DNA of 64,000 nucleotides from Culicoidibacter larvae (GCF_005771635.1 NZ_VBWP01000003.1:186001-250000), one strand, 5' to 3'. Positions 16,844-27,392 are shown, numbered from the stretch's first letter. Numbers and translations: made by a program. The notes: generated from the sequence alone by a model not told the origin.

Positions 16844-17194
16844 TTATTCTTCTTGATAATTATCTTGTTGGGCAACAGCGATTTTATTGCCATCAGGGTC
16901 AGCGAATTGAAATGAATATGCCCCCCACGGTCTCCGTTGAGGCGGTGTAATTATCTCTACACCTGGGATTTCCTGTAACAATCGTTCATATAGTGCGTCA
17001 ATATCTACTGTAAAACATTGCAGCCAGATATTTTTCGTTTTGACCACCTCTACATCACCCGGATCATAGATAGCGATTTTCCCAAAATCATAGTGACTTC
17101 CCTCGACAAAAGGTTCAATTTGAAAGACAGTCTTATAAAATTCCACAAGCCGGGGTGCATCATCAGTCATTATACATATTCCACTAAATTCCAT
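16844..17194 (-). CDS. VOC-family (glyoxalase/bleomycin-resistance-like) protein
   Basis: A 116-residue single vicinal-oxygen-chelate domain. It has the beta-alpha-beta start GICIMTDDAPRLVEFYKTVF and the C-terminal RRPWGAYSFQFADPDGNKIAVAQ typical of the family. Members bind metals and act as dioxygenases, isomerases or drug-binding proteins; no specific function is visible. The start is the ATG at 17194 with AAGGAG 7 nt upstream, rather than six codons earlier. It stands alone next to the truncated tRNA-Leu copy. Confidence 0.82.
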   Translation of the reverse strand: MEFSGICIMTDDAPRLVEFYKTVFQIEPFVEGSHYDFGKIAIYDPGDVEVVKTKNIWLQCFTVDIDALYERLLQEIPGVEIITPPQRRPWGAYSFQFADPDGNKIAVAQQDNYQEE

Positions 17195-17363
17195 AATAAT
17201 TCTCCTTTTCATATGATATAAAATAACCTAACTCACAAGCCACATCAGGCCGTGCATATCTAATAATAAAGCTTATGTAAAGTATATCAAGAGCACAGTG
17301 AAAAGTAAATGTGAACAAAAATGCACCAAAACCGCTAAGCTTTGATGCATATAAATTTTCATA

Positions 17364-17420
17364 TGGTGCGGATGACAGGACTTGAACCTGCACAGTGTTG
17401 CCACCACAAGAACCTGAATC
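17364..17420 (-). tRNA. Partial tRNA-Leu: 3' portion, probable att duplicate
   Basis: These 57 bp are identical to 18853-18909, the anticodon-loop-to-CCA portion of the intact tRNA-Leu, on the same strand. The homology stops abruptly inside the anticodon region, so this copy cannot make a tRNA. This is what integration of an element at the 3' end of a tRNA gene leaves behind. No integrase remains between the two copies. Confidence 0.85.
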
Positions 17421-17549
17421 GGTTATTCATGCCAGATATAATACATTTAGCCTTGATATTACTGGGTTCAGAAGTTTTACATCAAATAGCAAGTGGCTAC
17501 ATTTCTATGAGATTATAGCCAAAAATTTTATTATAAATACTAGAACTCT

Positions 17550-17580
17550 GACAGCTATGATTGGCTGTCTTTTTATTTTT
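17550..17580 (+). terminator. Orphan rightward terminator
   Basis: A short GACAGC/GCTGTC stem (17550-17555 with 17564-17569) is followed by TTTTTATTTTT. No rightward gene precedes it, so it may be a relic of DNA lost from the tRNA-flanked segment. Confidence 0.5.
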
Positions 17581-17583
17581 AAT

Positions 17584-17946
17584 TTATTTTTTTACTTTTA
17601 CAAGATAAGCTACAAATTTCCAACTATCATAATCAACTTCCCAACCATCTGCTTCTTGGTTAAACTTCTCTAACTTTCCGGAAACTGGTCTATATACATT
17701 ATTAACTTCATCTAATTTATACGCATGATAAACTTTACAAATCTCTACAACCTCACCGCTCAATACTGATACAGTATTATTATAGGCATGGTCATCATAA
17801 TAGTAATCAATGACTCCAAGGTCTTCAATAGGTGATAAATCATAACTAACTTGGCTGACTTTCCATTCAATAATACTTCCTATATTAAATGCTGTTCCAC
17901 AACATTGCATCTGCCAACCATCCACCCAAACTATAACTTCATTCAT
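17584..17946 (-). CDS. Small hypothetical protein, DUF6578-like
   Basis: A 120-residue cytoplasmic protein beginning MNEVIVWVDGWQMQCCGTAFNIG. The WQMQCCG motif followed by a short beta-rich domain resembles DUF6578 as I remember it; the function of that family is not known. The start is the ATG at 17946 with GAGGTG 5 nt upstream. It lies between the two tRNA-Leu copies and so may be cargo of a former integrated element. Confidence 0.6.
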   Translation of the reverse strand: MNEVIVWVDGWQMQCCGTAFNIGSIIEWKVSQVSYDLSPIEDLGVIDYYYDDHAYNNTVSVLSGEVVEICKVYHAYKLDEVNNVYRPVSGKLEKFNQEADGWEVDYDSWKFVAYLVKVKK

Positions 17947-18171
17947 ATTATCACCTCGTATCAAAGTTGCTATATCATCTCTTTAAATTCTTTATGCCAC
18001 TAACTTATTTTTTTTCTGTGGTATATTAAAGAATGGTTTTTGCATTTCATGTAATCGTTTCGATTCTGGAAGCAAGTACAATATACATACCATTCTAAAC
18101 TCCTTTCCTGTAAGACTTGCGATTATTTAAATTAAAAAAATAGCTAATAAACAGCTGATTTTGATCATAAA

Positions 18172-18681
18172 TTAGAGTTTTTTTATCACTTGAATTAATT
18201 CATTAACTGTCTGCTGAACACTTTTATTTGTTACATCAATTTTAATAGTGTCCATATCCTCATATAAATTAAGCCTAGCTACTGTTTTTGCAATTATATC
18301 CTCTGTACGTAACCCAGCATTAATATCTTTTTGTATACGCTCTACAAGAACATTCTCGTCACACACTAATGTATATTTTGCTAGCTTAAAGTCAAAGCCT
18401 GCCAGTCTATTTGTAATTGTATCAATAATTTCTTGCTCATGCATAACCCAACAAAAAATAATATATTCGATTTGAGAATTATTTAAAAAAGATTGCAACA
18501 AATAAACGATATTATTTAGTACCATTTCTTTATTCTCGTCATTAACTATAAACGGACTCATGTCCCAACACCAGTCACCATCTAAATAAACAGATTGATA
18601 TACTAATTGATTATTTAATTCTTTAGATACTGTACTTTTCCCAATTCCCATTGTTCCATTAATCATAATTATCTTTTTCAT
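18172..18681 (-). CDS. P-loop nucleotide/small-molecule kinase-like protein
   Basis: A 169-residue ATPase with a Walker A loop NGTMGIGKST near the N terminus, a DGDWCWDMSPF segment and a lid-like C-terminal helix pair. It resembles small AAA_33/shikimate-kinase-like P-loop proteins such as chloramphenicol phosphotransferase relatives. Substrate unknown. The start is the ATG at 18681. An ORF extension of 20 codons contains a TATAAT box at 18698-18703, which argues for a leaderless or short-leader transcript starting downstream of it. It lies within the tRNA-flanked segment. Confidence 0.7.
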   Translation of the reverse strand: MKKIIMINGTMGIGKSTVSKELNNQLVYQSVYLDGDWCWDMSPFIVNDENKEMVLNNIVYLLQSFLNNSQIEYIIFCWVMHEQEIIDTITNRLAGFDFKLAKYTLVCDENVLVERIQKDINAGLRTEDIIAKTVARLNLYEDMDTIKIDVTNKSVQQTVNELIQVIKKL

Positions 18682-18758
18682 ATATTTCACCAAAATAATT
18701 ATAACATATCCATCACCATTTTTCTTCTGGCTCAATAACACCCGAATAAACTAAAAGA

Positions 18759-18797
18759 AAAAGAGTGATGTTGATTAATTTCAACATCACTCTTTTC
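18759..18797 (-). terminator. Terminator downstream of tRNA-Leu
   Basis: A 14-bp perfect stem (18761-18774 with 18781-18794, AAGAGTGATGTTGA arm) is followed by TTTTTCTTTT on the complementary strand. It ends the tRNA transcript. Confidence 0.88.
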
Positions 18798-18852
18798 TTA
18801 TGATGATTCCGAATACTTCTCCAATATAGAAGAAGTTCGGGTTATACCCTTT

Positions 18853-18939
18853 TGGTGCGGATGACAGGACTTGAACCTGCACAGTGTTGCCACCACAAGA
18901 ACCTGAATCTTGCGCGTCTACCAGTTCCGCCACATCCGC
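18853..18939 (-). tRNA. tRNA-Leu (anticodon CAG)
   Basis: The complementary strand reads GCGGATG at the 5' end and CATCCGC at the 3' end, forming a 7-bp acceptor stem, then discriminator A and an encoded CCA. The anticodon stem is CAAGA/TCTTG around the loop TTCAGGT, giving anticodon CAG. A long variable arm (TGGTGGCAACACT) and a T-arm with GGTTCAAGTCC confirm a class II leucine tRNA of 87 nt. Its 3' part is duplicated at 17364-17420. Confidence 0.95.
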
Positions 18940-19064
18940 GTGACCAGAGCAATAAATACTCCTCTCTTATAATACTACATTGACGAAAATATTTCTACAA
19001 ATTTCTGGGAGAAAACTTACTTAAAAGTTAACAATGTTATTTAAACTTTAAACAGCAAAATGAA

Positions 19065-19097
19065 ATACCGGCTAACTCCCGAGGAGTTGGCCGGTAT
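19065..19097. terminator. Terminator after tetR
   Basis: A 15-bp stem with one G-T pair (19065-19079 with 19083-19097, ATACCGGC arm) begins 11 bp past the tetR stop codon. Confidence 0.85.
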
Positions 19098-19107
19098 CAA
19101 CTTTTTT

Positions 19108-19719
19108 TCAATCAACAATGTGAGTCCTATATAAAATCATAAATAAATTATATAGCTGTAAATATAAAGTAGTTGCAATTAGCTTAATTGATGTCTGCAT
19201 ATCAGTACTAATCCACTCAGCAATTACGGCTGCTACACCACTTGTATAGAACAAAGTATTTATCCTAATAAATTCAGCATTATTATACTTTTTTATATCT
19301 GCCGAAAAATGCTTAGTAATATTTTTTTCATATTCTACTCTTAATGTGCTAATAAAATCAAAGTCATTAGTCCTTTTGTCCAATATAAAAATCCACTTAT
19401 TACTCTTAACATATTCTAAGGTTCTGAAAATACTTGGATAAAGAATAGCAGAGAGCGCTTCACTATCATTTACATCTACTTCTCTCAGTTGTTCAACACG
19501 CTTATCTATTTCAATACCAATACTATATTTTAATTCATAGAAGAGCGCATACATCATTTCTTCTTTACTTCTATAATAGTAATAGAAATTAGCCCGTGAT
19601 GTAAATGCATTTTCAGTAATATCTTTAACATTGATATCTTCATAACGTTTTTCTTTTAAAAGTTCATAGAAGCTACTATGTAACGCTTCTCTGGTAACAT
19701 CCGCTTTTTTATCCTGCAT
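19108..19719 (-). CDS. TetR/AcrR-family regulator
   Basis: A 203-residue regulator with an N-terminal TetR helix-turn-helix (about 8-55, INVKDITENAFTSRANFYYYYRSKEEMM) and a helical effector domain of the DhaS/TetR_C type. The start is the ATG at 19719, a few bases after GGGGTGAA. It lies just downstream of the copB-like gene on the same strand. Two inverted repeats containing TAGACA lie between them and probably serve as its operator, so it is likely autoregulated. Whether it also controls copB is unclear, since copB has its own upstream promoter. Confidence 0.85.
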   Translation of the reverse strand: MQDKKADVTREALHSSFYELLKEKRYEDINVKDITENAFTSRANFYYYYRSKEEMMYALFYELKYSIGIEIDKRVEQLREVDVNDSEALSAILYPSIFRTLEYVKSNKWIFILDKRTNDFDFISTLRVEYEKNITKHFSADIKKYNNAEFIRINTLFYTSGVAAVIAEWISTDMQTSIKLIATTLYLQLYNLFMILYRTHIVD

Positions 19720-19757
19720 CAATGTTCACCCCAATCGTTCTTTCTGCCTACTAGGAT

Positions 19758-19830
19758 ATTATAATGCTTTTTTAGTAAAGGTAGACAGTTTGTCAGCATT
19801 TTAGACATTCTTAGTCTAAATGTCTAAAAT
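19758..19830 (-). promoter_or_regulatory. tetR promoter region with inverted-repeat operators
   Basis: A TATAAT -10 on the complementary strand (19758-19763) is preceded upstream by two dyads. One is GACA-N3-TGTC (19784-19794). The other is a 12-bp perfect inverted repeat, 19798-19809 with 19819-19830 (ATTTTAGACATT arm, 9-bp spacer). Both carry the half-site TAGACA. They are good candidates for the TetR-family operator. Confidence 0.55.
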
Positions 19831-19835
19831 ATATC

Positions 19836-21824
19836 TTATTTAATTTGGCGCAAGAGTAATTGGGCGTTAATCGCAACAATGATTGTACTTAGCGACATAA
19901 TCGCCGCGCCGACGGCCGGCGGTAAGATGAACGGATACAAAATCCCGGCCGCAATTGGAATGGCAACAACGTTATAAACGGTTGCCCAAGCCAGGTTCTG
20001 CATCATTTTGCGTTTGGTCAGTTTTCCCCATTGAATCATTTTTGCAACATCTTGCGGATTGTTGTTAATCAAGATAATATCGGCGGCTTCATTGGCAACT
20101 TCAGTGCCACTGCCAATCGCCACACCGACGCTTGCCTCGGCAAGGGCCGGTGCATCATTCACACCATCACCAACCATAGCGACATATTCTCCGCACTGCA
20201 TCAATTGGTGCACTACATCCAGTTTTTGCTGTGGTTGCAACTCGGCAAAATAGCCATCCAGCCCGAGTTCATCGCTCACACTCTTGGCAACCGTATCATT
20301 ATCACCAGTCGCCATATACACCTTGATGCCTTGCTTTTGCAACTCAGTAACGGCTGCCTTCGATTCCGGTCGGATTTCATCCGCCAGTTCAATTTGCCCT
20401 GCCAACTGCTGCTCAACAATCAGCAAGATTGTTGTACGCGCTGTGGTGGCGCTGCCGGCAGGCAGCTTCAGCCCGGCGGCAGTTGCCGCCTGCGGGCTGA
20501 GCAAAGCAACCGTGTAACTGTCGATTGTGCCCTGCACGCCTTTGGCGGTCAGGGCGGCAAAATTAGTGACTGGCAACAGTGAAATTGCTTGTTGCTTACC
20601 ATACGCCACAATCGCCGTCGCAATTGGATGCTCAGAAAATTGTTCCAAAGCCACGGCATACTGAATGATTTGTTCATTGGAATATTTATCGGAAAAAGAT
20701 TGAACATTGACAACGGTAAAATTACCGATTGTCAATGTTCCGGTTTTATCAAAGACAACTGCCGAAATCTTGCCACTATTTTCAAATGCAGTTCGGTTGC
20801 GGATCAGCACACCATTAGCTGCCACCCGAGAAATTGAATTTGAGGCTACCAGTGGAATTGCCAGGCCCAACGCGTGTGGACAGGCAATAACCATCACGCC
20901 AACCATCATCATTATGGCAAATGCCAAATCTTGCCCTAAAGCCAGCCAGGCAATTAAGGTTATTAGCCCGGTTGCCAAGGAAATATAGGTTAGCCATTTA
21001 GCTGCTCGGTCTGCCAGATTCTGGGTTCTCGACTTTGCACTTTGCGCTTTCTGGACAATGTCGATAACTGTTTGTAAATATGAATCACTACCAACACCGC
21101 TTACTTGCACAGTAACCGTACCGCTGCCATTGATTGAGCCACCGATGACCCGTTCGCCAATACCACGCTTTACCGGGCGCGATTCACCGGTTAGCATTGA
21201 TTCATCGATGTGGGTGTTCCCCTCAGTAATCACACCATCTGTGGGAATCTTTTCATTTGCCCGCACGAGCAGCAGATCATTTGGATGAATATCATTCATC
21301 GCTACTTCTACTTGTTGACCATCAACTAGTTTTGTCGCCTTTTTAGGCAATAATTCAGCAAGCGCCTCTAATGCTTTAGACGCACCCATAATTGAACGCA
21401 TTTCTAACCAGTGCCCTAACAGCATAATTGAGATTAAAGTTCCCAGTTCCCAGAAAAAATCCATTCCCGGAAAGCCAAACACTGTCGCTGCACTATAAAA
21501 ATACGCCACCGTAATTGCCACACTAATCAGGGTCATCATTCCCACTGCCCGATCGCGAATCTCAGCAATAGCACCCTTTAGGAAAGGTAAGCCGCAATAA
21601 AAATACAATGCGGTAGCCAATAATAGTTGCACATATTCAGTACCGGGAAAATTAAGCTGATAACCAAAAATTCCTTGTATCGTTGATGACAAAATAACCA
21701 ATGGTACCGTTAGAAATAATGAAATAATAAACTTCTTTTTAAAGTCGCCAGTATGGTGGCCGGCATGCTTATCATGAACATGCTCAGCCGCTCCCGAATT
21801 ATGCATCTCATGGTTCATCTCCAT
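19836..21824 (-). CDS. copB: Copper/heavy-metal P1B-type ATPase, CopB-like
   Basis: A 662-residue metal-exporting ATPase. The N terminus is histidine-rich (HVHDKHAGHHTG) with no CxxC metal-binding domain. The metal-site motif is CPH (about 315), diagnostic of the CopB branch (P1B-3), rather than CPC. The phosphorylation motif DKTGTLT is at about 357, TGES is in the actuator domain and GDGVNDAP is at about 553. Eight membrane helices are expected. It exports copper or silver. AGGTGGTG precedes the ATG, and a TATAAT lies upstream at 21846-21851. No copZ or copY is adjacent. Confidence 0.88.
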   Translation of the reverse strand: MEMNHEMHNSGAAEHVHDKHAGHHTGDFKKKFIISLFLTVPLVILSSTIQGIFGYQLNFPGTEYVQLLLATALYFYCGLPFLKGAIAEIRDRAVGMMTLISVAITVAYFYSAATVFGFPGMDFFWELGTLISIMLLGHWLEMRSIMGASKALEALAELLPKKATKLVDGQQVEVAMNDIHPNDLLLVRANEKIPTDGVITEGNTHIDESMLTGESRPVKRGIGERVIGGSINGSGTVTVQVSGVGSDSYLQTVIDIVQKAQSAKSRTQNLADRAAKWLTYISLATGLITLIAWLALGQDLAFAIMMMVGVMVIACPHALGLAIPLVASNSISRVAANGVLIRNRTAFENSGKISAVVFDKTGTLTIGNFTVVNVQSFSDKYSNEQIIQYAVALEQFSEHPIATAIVAYGKQQAISLLPVTNFAALTAKGVQGTIDSYTVALLSPQAATAAGLKLPAGSATTARTTILLIVEQQLAGQIELADEIRPESKAAVTELQKQGIKVYMATGDNDTVAKSVSDELGLDGYFAELQPQQKLDVVHQLMQCGEYVAMVGDGVNDAPALAEASVGVAIGSGTEVANEAADIILINNNPQDVAKMIQWGKLTKRKMMQNLAWATVYNVVAIPIAAGILYPFILPPAVGAAIMSLSTIIVAINAQLLLRQIK

Positions 21825-21901
21825 ATTAACACCACCTATATTTTTATTATAACACCAAAACTAATTTTCCACGGTCTTCCCACTTTCAAAACAAAAATAA
21901 A

Positions 21902-21974
21902 TAGAGCAACAAAACTCCATTGGGGGAAAGAGTTGTTACTCTATTTATTTATAGGAACTGCAAGCAGTTCCTAT
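21902..21974 (-). terminator. Terminator(s) after the giant surface-protein gene
   Basis: A perfect 11-bp stem (21951-21961 with 21964-21974, ATAGGAACTGC arm) begins 5 bp past the stop codon. A second imperfect stem-loop (about 21902-21945) follows. Confidence 0.78.
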
Positions 21975-21978
21975 AAAT

Positions 21979-24900
21979 TTATCTTTTATTCAGTTTTCGG
22001 TAAACACCGAGTCCTAATCCTACAAGTACCAGCCCTGCAAGAAGCATTTCAAAACTATTCATTCCGGTAGCCGGAAGACTGTCAGCTTCTTTTGGATTAG
22101 CATAAAGTTCAATTTGAATATTAGTATTCAAAGTAACAACATTTTCATTATAAGTCGTTACCGTACTGCTTGCTGTACTCGCCGCTACCGGCTCGTCAAC
22201 ATAAACATTAGCAATATATGTTCCTGCAGTCGTAATCTGACTGAATGAATCCCATTGCAGATACACTTGATCCACGGCTTCGCCGCTTTCATCATTCCAT
22301 GCACGCGCATTACTGCGGCTTAAAACTTCTTGTTCAAGCGTTCCTTGATTCACTAAGTCTCTAAACTCATCAATACTCATGCTAATATTATTAGCATCAA
22401 TTTGCCAAACACCATCAGCAATCAAGTCTTGCCAGTCGGCGATTAAGGTTAATCCGCCTGCCGGCATAGTGATTGTGCCGCTGTAACCTGTATCTGTCGC
22501 ATCTTTCCAACCAAGGAATTTGTGTCCGAACCAGGTTGGTGCAGTGACTGCGTCTAGGTCGACTGTGCTGTCAGTTACTTGAATGATATCTGCTGGTTGG
22601 GTAGCTATGTTACCACCATTCACATCGAAAGTGATGGTTTGGTCTAACGCCGTCCAGTGTGCTTCCAACGCAAGTCCTCCTGCTGGAACGGTTACTACAC
22701 CAGTGTATTCTGTACTGCCCACAAACCAACCATCAAATTGATAGCCAGGACGTGTTGTAGTTACGGTATCTAAATCAACTGTTGTATCAGTTTTCGCAGT
22801 GATAGATGCAACACCTGTTCCACCTTTGGTGTTAAAACTGATTACTTGGTCATCGGCTGTCCATTTCGCTTTAAGGCTTAATCCGCCAACCGGCATTGTG
22901 AATGTGCCACTGTGTTGTGTGTCAGCACTGTCGAACCATCCGACAAAAGTATAGCCGGCTCTTGTTGGTATTGCTACAGCATCTAAGTCAACACTGCTAT
23001 CAGTTGGTTGAACTAAGTTCGCTGGTTTACTTGTTCCTAGTCCACCATTCACATCAAAGGTAATCGTTTGGTCGTCAGCAGTAAACTGTGCGTATAATGT
23101 TTTGTTTGACGCTGGCATCTTGCTAGTCGCGAAGTTCCACTTTGTACCAGCAGTTGCAGCATCAAACCAACCACTGAATGTATAACCAGATTTAGTTGGT
23201 ACTGTTGCTGGTTCTACTACTAATGCATCATAGGCAACCGTTTGCGTACTTGTTGTCCCCTGATCGTTAAATGTCAGTGTGTACTTATTTCTTGTATATT
23301 GAGCATATAATGTTTTGTTTGATGCTGGCATTTTGTTAGTTGCGAAGTTCCACTTCGTACCACCAGTTTGAGCATCAAACCAACCTGCAAAGGTAAACCC
23401 AGTTTTCGTTGGTGCTGTTGGCTCAGTTGCTAATGTATCATAAACAACGGTTTGGGTAGTTGTCGCACCATCATTATCAAAAGTCATCGTATAACTATTG
23501 ATTGTGAATTGCGCATATAGCTTCACGGCATTCGCTGGCATTTTACTGGTCGCAAAGTTCCATTGTGTACCACCAGTCGCAGCTGTAAACCACCCAGTAA
23601 ATGTATATCCGGTTTTTGCTGCATCAGCAGGTTTCGTTGCTAATGTATCGAATGCCACTTGTTCATCAGCAGGTTTGGTACTTGTTGCCCCATTAGTCGC
23701 TACATCATAGCTTAGTACATATTTATTAGCTGTATATTGTGCATATAATGTTACATCAGTTGTCCCCACTGTGTATGGGAAGGTTACTTTTGAACCACCG
23801 GTTGCTGCGGTGAACCAGCCATTGAATGTATGTCCGGTTTTTACTGCACCTTGTTCAGTAGCAATCGCTTCTCCTGGATATTTACTTAATGTTTCATCGG
23901 CTACAGAACCGCCGCCAGCATTGAATGTTACTACAATCGGCGTAATAATTCCGGCATCTATTTTGTCGCTGCCAACTGCACTCGGCGTAAATCCGGCAGC
24001 TGTTGCTTTATCGTGAGTGGCAGTCGCCGTAGGCGTGCTGCCGCCGCTAGTTACCGGTGAGAACCGGGTTGTGTCATCGCTATTTGGATTGGTAAAAACA
24101 ATATCTACATTTTGTGCCTTATCTAATCCCATGAAAGCGTAACTGCCGACAGCCCCGTTAATTGTTTGTGTCGTCGTTGTTTCGATGACAGTTGTTGTCC
24201 CCGCTTCAAGGGCAACAACTGTCACCCCATTACGCCCGGTTTCTCCAGCATCTTTTAAACCGTTACGGTTAGTATCATTAAATACTTGGCCTTTTACCAC
24301 TCCGGTCTTGAGGCGAATCGCAATCGGTTCACTTGGTTTGTAACCTGCTGTTCCCATGATTTCACGGTGAATACGTGCTGAGTAGATATTTGTCAGCCCG
24401 GCATGTGAGTCAGCATCTGGATCAGTCAGTGCTAATGGGAAGGTAATTGCTTCACTGAAACCATCAGCTACAGTATCATTAGTCGTAATTTTAATCATAC
24501 GAATTTCATTTGGATCAGTGATTGCGCTCCAAGGTACAAAGGCTGCCGAATCCTTATCCGTCTCGTAAGTTGTTGCATAGAGTACTTGGTAGCTCAATGA
24601 ACCCGTGGCAGTAACCGGCGTCAATAGCGAAGCCGTCCAAGTAAATGCTTCTTTTTGAAGGTGAACACTCGGGTCAAATGCACTTGGGGTACTTGGAGTT
24701 AAATCGGTCGCTTCCCCCGCTTTTGGAATCGGGACAAGCGCAGTATAGCCATTGATTGTGCTTCCTGAGTTATTTGAAACCGTTAATTGATATTTAGCTG
24801 TTCCTTCAGGATTCAAGTCAATAATGGATTGATTAGTTGCGTAATCATAGCTTACCCACGCGCCATCATTTAAGTTAGCGGCACTGGTAACAGTAAAGTC

Positions 24901-27270
24901 TTTTTGCGCCTGAATTTTCATGGCGCTGTCACGATTTAATGTACCCATTAAGTCGGTAGTTAGACCGCTACTGTCAACATCATATTTATTAGGATTGTTA
25001 AAGTATGACGCATTCCCGCTTGTAGTCACTTTTGTTGCACCAAGAGGTTTTACATAAATAAGCTCGTTACCGGGAATAGAAACTGTTGGTGCACTGTTCT
25101 TCACCTTAAAATCGTAAACAACTGAAAAAGTATAATTCTTTGCCTGGTCAGACATAAATCCAACTTTTAATGTGGGTATCGTTAACTTATAAACTTGGTG
25201 TCCATCACTATCTGTTGTTTTTACAGGAACGATTGTCCCGTCACTGGTTTTATAGATAGTTCCATCACTAGAAATAATTTGTAAGGTTGAGGTGTCGATT
25301 TGCAAATAATCAGTTTCACGCAAGAAAATATCTAACCCTTGCTGATAGGTTTTAGTTGGATAAGCTGAAATTCCCATCTGACCATACAAGCCAAACCAAG
25401 CATTCATCGAATAAGTATTTCCCGCCAAATATGAATTATTAGAAAGATTGTGCGAACTGGTAAACAAAACCCGACCATCATTTTTGATAGTAATCACCGG
25501 TGTATATTGCTTAGCATTTACACCATCAAAATCTCCATCTGCTGTCTCAACCACCGATACTTTAAAAGAATGTTTCATATCAGCTGGTTTATTTAAAAAG
25601 TGCCCATAGAAAATGGTTGGAATACTTTCAAATGTACCAAGACTTTCTGCACCATTACCAATCCCATAACCACTTGCAAACCCCGTAGATTCATAAGTAA
25701 CCTCAGTAATGTATTCAGTGCTATCACTGGTATAATTGCTTAATGCAATACTTCCATATCTGCTGGCCGTAACAGAAGTTGTCCCCAAAGTGGCGGCAGT
25801 ATATGTGTTACCTTTATTGGTTTTAATTACAACATTAGTTAACGTTGCTCCAGCGGCATTCCCAGCTGCTAGGCGGACATATCGCACACCAATATTCGGA
25901 TCATTAAATTCAATCCGGAAACTTTGATCAGTCACTGTCTCTACATATGAATTTGATACATGATAACCACCAAGTAATACTAAATCTTCTCCACTCGTAT
26001 TATCAAATGTTACTGTTGGATTTAATAAAGCACCGATATCAACAATATTTTTAAATGGTTTAGCTACATTTAAAGTAATTATATGACTTGATCCAGTAGA
26101 AGCTGTTGCCGTATTATAAGGATAAATAACTGAACTGGTTGATCTTATTGCATAGGATTCACCGGCAACAATTCCATTGCCTGGTAAAAAGTTTAATTTT
26201 ATTCGTGTTCTTGAGTTTGGTGTAGCAAGATATACACCTTTATAGGTTATTGTTACTAAATCGTTAAGCGGATCGCTGCTTCTATCCACTGACCACTCCA
26301 ACTGAGCATCTGTTAATGTACTTGATGGATGTTTTTCAACATCAACAAACCCTAATTTTTTATCAACTTTGATTGTATAAGAAGCACTATCAAATAATAG
26401 ATTATTGCCAATTGTATTTGCATATGAAGAACCATTTCCCCATAAATAGTATTCTGCTGAAAAAGCAGTATTAGCCGCAATATTCACGTTCGGTGTTCCA
26501 TAATATAATAATGGAGAAACTGAACCAGTAATAGTATAATTTTCTATTTTTTCTTCGTTAATTGTTGTCGCCGCTCCGGAGATATCCGCTACAGTCTTAA
26601 CTGTTACTAAATCAGTAAAAGTCTTACTCCCGGTATTAACTGAAAAAGCTGTATCTAAAGCCAGCGATAATTCCAAAGTGACTGCTGTCGTTCCCGGTGC
26701 AATATCAAATACCAGTTCACCACTTTGTGGTTTGTAGCCATAAATTGCTGCATCTGGAGTAAATGTTGCATTAGTAATAATACCTTGCAATTGTGTTGGT
26801 AAATTACTGGCATTAAATGACCAACTCGCGTATCCGCTGCCGAAAGTCATCCCCGGAATACCACGGAATCCAATCCCATTTTCAAGACGAATTTTGATTT
26901 GACGATTCTCCGTAGCAGTCGAACCGTCAAAAACTGCTTTTACCAATAAAGTTCGGGCAATCATTTGCGCATCACGAACATCATAAGATACTGAAGTATC
27001 GCCATCTAAATCAACACCATCAAAGCTGGCAAAACCAACCGAGAAAGGTGTAGCTTTCGCCATCAGCGGTGCCGGCTCTGCGGCAGCGCTGATTTCAGTT
27101 TCTTCTTCGACATTCTCCCCTGTCTCAGAATTATTAACGCTTGAATTCGCTTCTGTTTGTTGCTCATTTTCAGCACTTAAATCAGTCGCAAACACATTTA
27201 AGTTCATTTGCGACAGTACTAATAAAGTTGTTACTAAAACTAGACAACTTGCTTTTATAAATTTTTTCAT
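21979..27270 (-). CDS. Giant LPXTG surface protein with SdrD B-type domain and InlB B-repeats
   Basis: This 1763-residue wall protein has a signal peptide (1-29), an acidic linker and a long beta-rich region (about 80-980) that looks like adhesin repeats of the DUF11/isopeptide kind. An SdrD B-like calcium-binding domain follows (about 985-1100, [17 protein letters not shown]). Seven tandem Listeria-Bacteroides B-repeats (about 1110-1613, each with GYTFxGWF and LYAQYT-like ends) come next. The sorting signal is LPATGMNS with a membrane helix and RKLNKR tail. Repeats 1-4 and 5-7 form two subtypes. GGGGGAAAA precedes the ATG. It is probably an adhesin; the ligand is unknown. A two-component system lies directly upstream on the same strand. 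Confidence 0.9.
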   Translation of the reverse strand: MKKFIKASCLVLVTTLLVLSQMNLNVFATDLSAENEQQTEANSSVNNSETGENVEEETEISAAAEPAPLMAKATPFSVGFASFDGVDLDGDTSVSYDVRDAQMIARTLLVKAVFDGSTATENRQIKIRLENGIGFRGIPGMTFGSGYASWSFNASNLPTQLQGIITNATFTPDAAIYGYKPQSGELVFDIAPGTTAVTLELSLALDTAFSVNTGSKTFTDLVTVKTVADISGAATTINEEKIENYTITGSVSPLLYYGTPNVNIAANTAFSAEYYLWGNGSSYANTIGNNLLFDSASYTIKVDKKLGFVDVEKHPSSTLTDAQLEWSVDRSSDPLNDLVTITYKGVYLATPNSRTRIKLNFLPGNGIVAGESYAIRSTSSVIYPYNTATASTGSSHIITLNVAKPFKNIVDIGALLNPTVTFDNTSGEDLVLLGGYHVSNSYVETVTDQSFRIEFNDPNIGVRYVRLAAGNAAGATLTNVVIKTNKGNTYTAATLGTTSVTASRYGSIALSNYTSDSTEYITEVTYESTGFASGYGIGNGAESLGTFESIPTIFYGHFLNKPADMKHSFKVSVVETADGDFDGVNAKQYTPVITIKNDGRVLFTSSHNLSNNSYLAGNTYSMNAWFGLYGQMGISAYPTKTYQQGLDIFLRETDYLQIDTSTLQIISSDGTIYKTSDGTIVPVKTTDSDGHQVYKLTIPTLKVGFMSDQAKNYTFSVVYDFKVKNSAPTVSIPGNELIYVKPLGATKVTTSGNASYFNNPNKYDVDSSGLTTDLMGTLNRDSAMKIQAQKDFTVTSAANLNDGAWVSYDYATNQSIIDLNPEGTAKYQLTVSNNSGSTINGYTALVPIPKAGEATDLTPSTPSAFDPSVHLQKEAFTWTASLLTPVTATGSLSYQVLYATTYETDKDSAAFVPWSAITDPNEIRMIKITTNDTVADGFSEAITFPLALTDPDADSHAGLTNIYSARIHREIMGTAGYKPSEPIAIRLKTGVVKGQVFNDTNRNGLKDAGETGRNGVTVVALEAGTTTVIETTTTQTINGAVGSYAFMGLDKAQNVDIVFTNPNSDDTTRFSPVTSGGSTPTATATHDKATAAGFTPSAVGSDKIDAGIITPIVVTFNAGGGSVADETLSKYPGEAIATEQGAVKTGHTFNGWFTAATGGSKVTFPYTVGTTDVTLYAQYTANKYVLSYDVATNGATSTKPADEQVAFDTLATKPADAAKTGYTFTGWFTAATGGTQWNFATSKMPANAVKLYAQFTINSYTMTFDNDGATTTQTVVYDTLATEPTAPTKTGFTFAGWFDAQTGGTKWNFATNKMPASNKTLYAQYTRNKYTLTFNDQGTTSTQTVAYDALVVEPATVPTKSGYTFSGWFDAATAGTKWNFATSKMPASNKTLYAQFTADDQTITFDVNGGLGTSKPANLVQPTDSSVDLDAVAIPTRAGYTFVGWFDSADTQHSGTFTMPVGGLSLKAKWTADDQVISFNTKGGTGVASITAKTDTTVDLDTVTTTRPGYQFDGWFVGSTEYTGVVTVPAGGLALEAHWTALDQTITFDVNGGNIATQPADIIQVTDSTVDLDAVTAPTWFGHKFLGWKDATDTGYSGTITMPAGGLTLIADWQDLIADGVWQIDANNISMSIDEFRDLVNQGTLEQEVLSRSNARAWNDESGEAVDQVYLQWDSFSQITTAGTYIANVYVDEPVAASTASSTVTTYNENVVTLNTNIQIELYANPKEADSLPATGMNSFEMLLAGLVLVGLGLGVYRKLNKR
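22432..23940 (-). repeat. Seven tandem B-repeat units within the surface-protein gene
   Basis: About 200-bp units encode the InlB-type B-repeats. Four units carry a [20 protein letters not shown] core ending LYAQ(Y/F)T, and three carry a [11 protein letters not shown] core ending in LxAxW(T/Q). The near-identical units could recombine and change the protein's length. Confidence 0.8.
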
Positions 27271-27296
27271 AGGAATTTTCCCCCTTGATTTTTTAT

Positions 27297-27336
27297 CTAT
27301 ACTCTAAGTATAGGTATTTTAAATCCATAACTCCAA
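27297..27336 (-). promoter_or_regulatory. Promoter of the giant surface-protein gene with small palindrome
   Basis: On the complementary strand TTGGAG (27331-27336), an 18-bp spacer and TATACT (27307-27312). The -10 box is embedded in a 7-bp-arm palindrome, CTATACT-CTA-AGTATAG (27297-27313), which could be a regulator site. Confidence 0.5.
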
Positions 27337-27392
27337 ATCAAACTTTTGTAAAAAAAGTAATGTGTGTATTGTATTAAAATTGCATGAATTTA

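Noticed and set aside
17364-17420. A second functional tRNA-Leu gene
   Set aside because: Only the 3' part is present; the 5' acceptor strand, D-arm and half of the anticodon stem are missing.
18815-18852. TTCGGGTT sequence near tRNA-Leu resembling the hairpin at 16589-16624, suggesting a T-box or paired element
   Set aside because: The shared stretch is only about 8 bases and no T-box core sequence is present.
22432-23940. CRISPR-like spacing in the repeat-rich DNA
   Set aside because: The repeats are about 200 bp, coding and in frame with protein B-repeats; there are no short spacers or cas genes.
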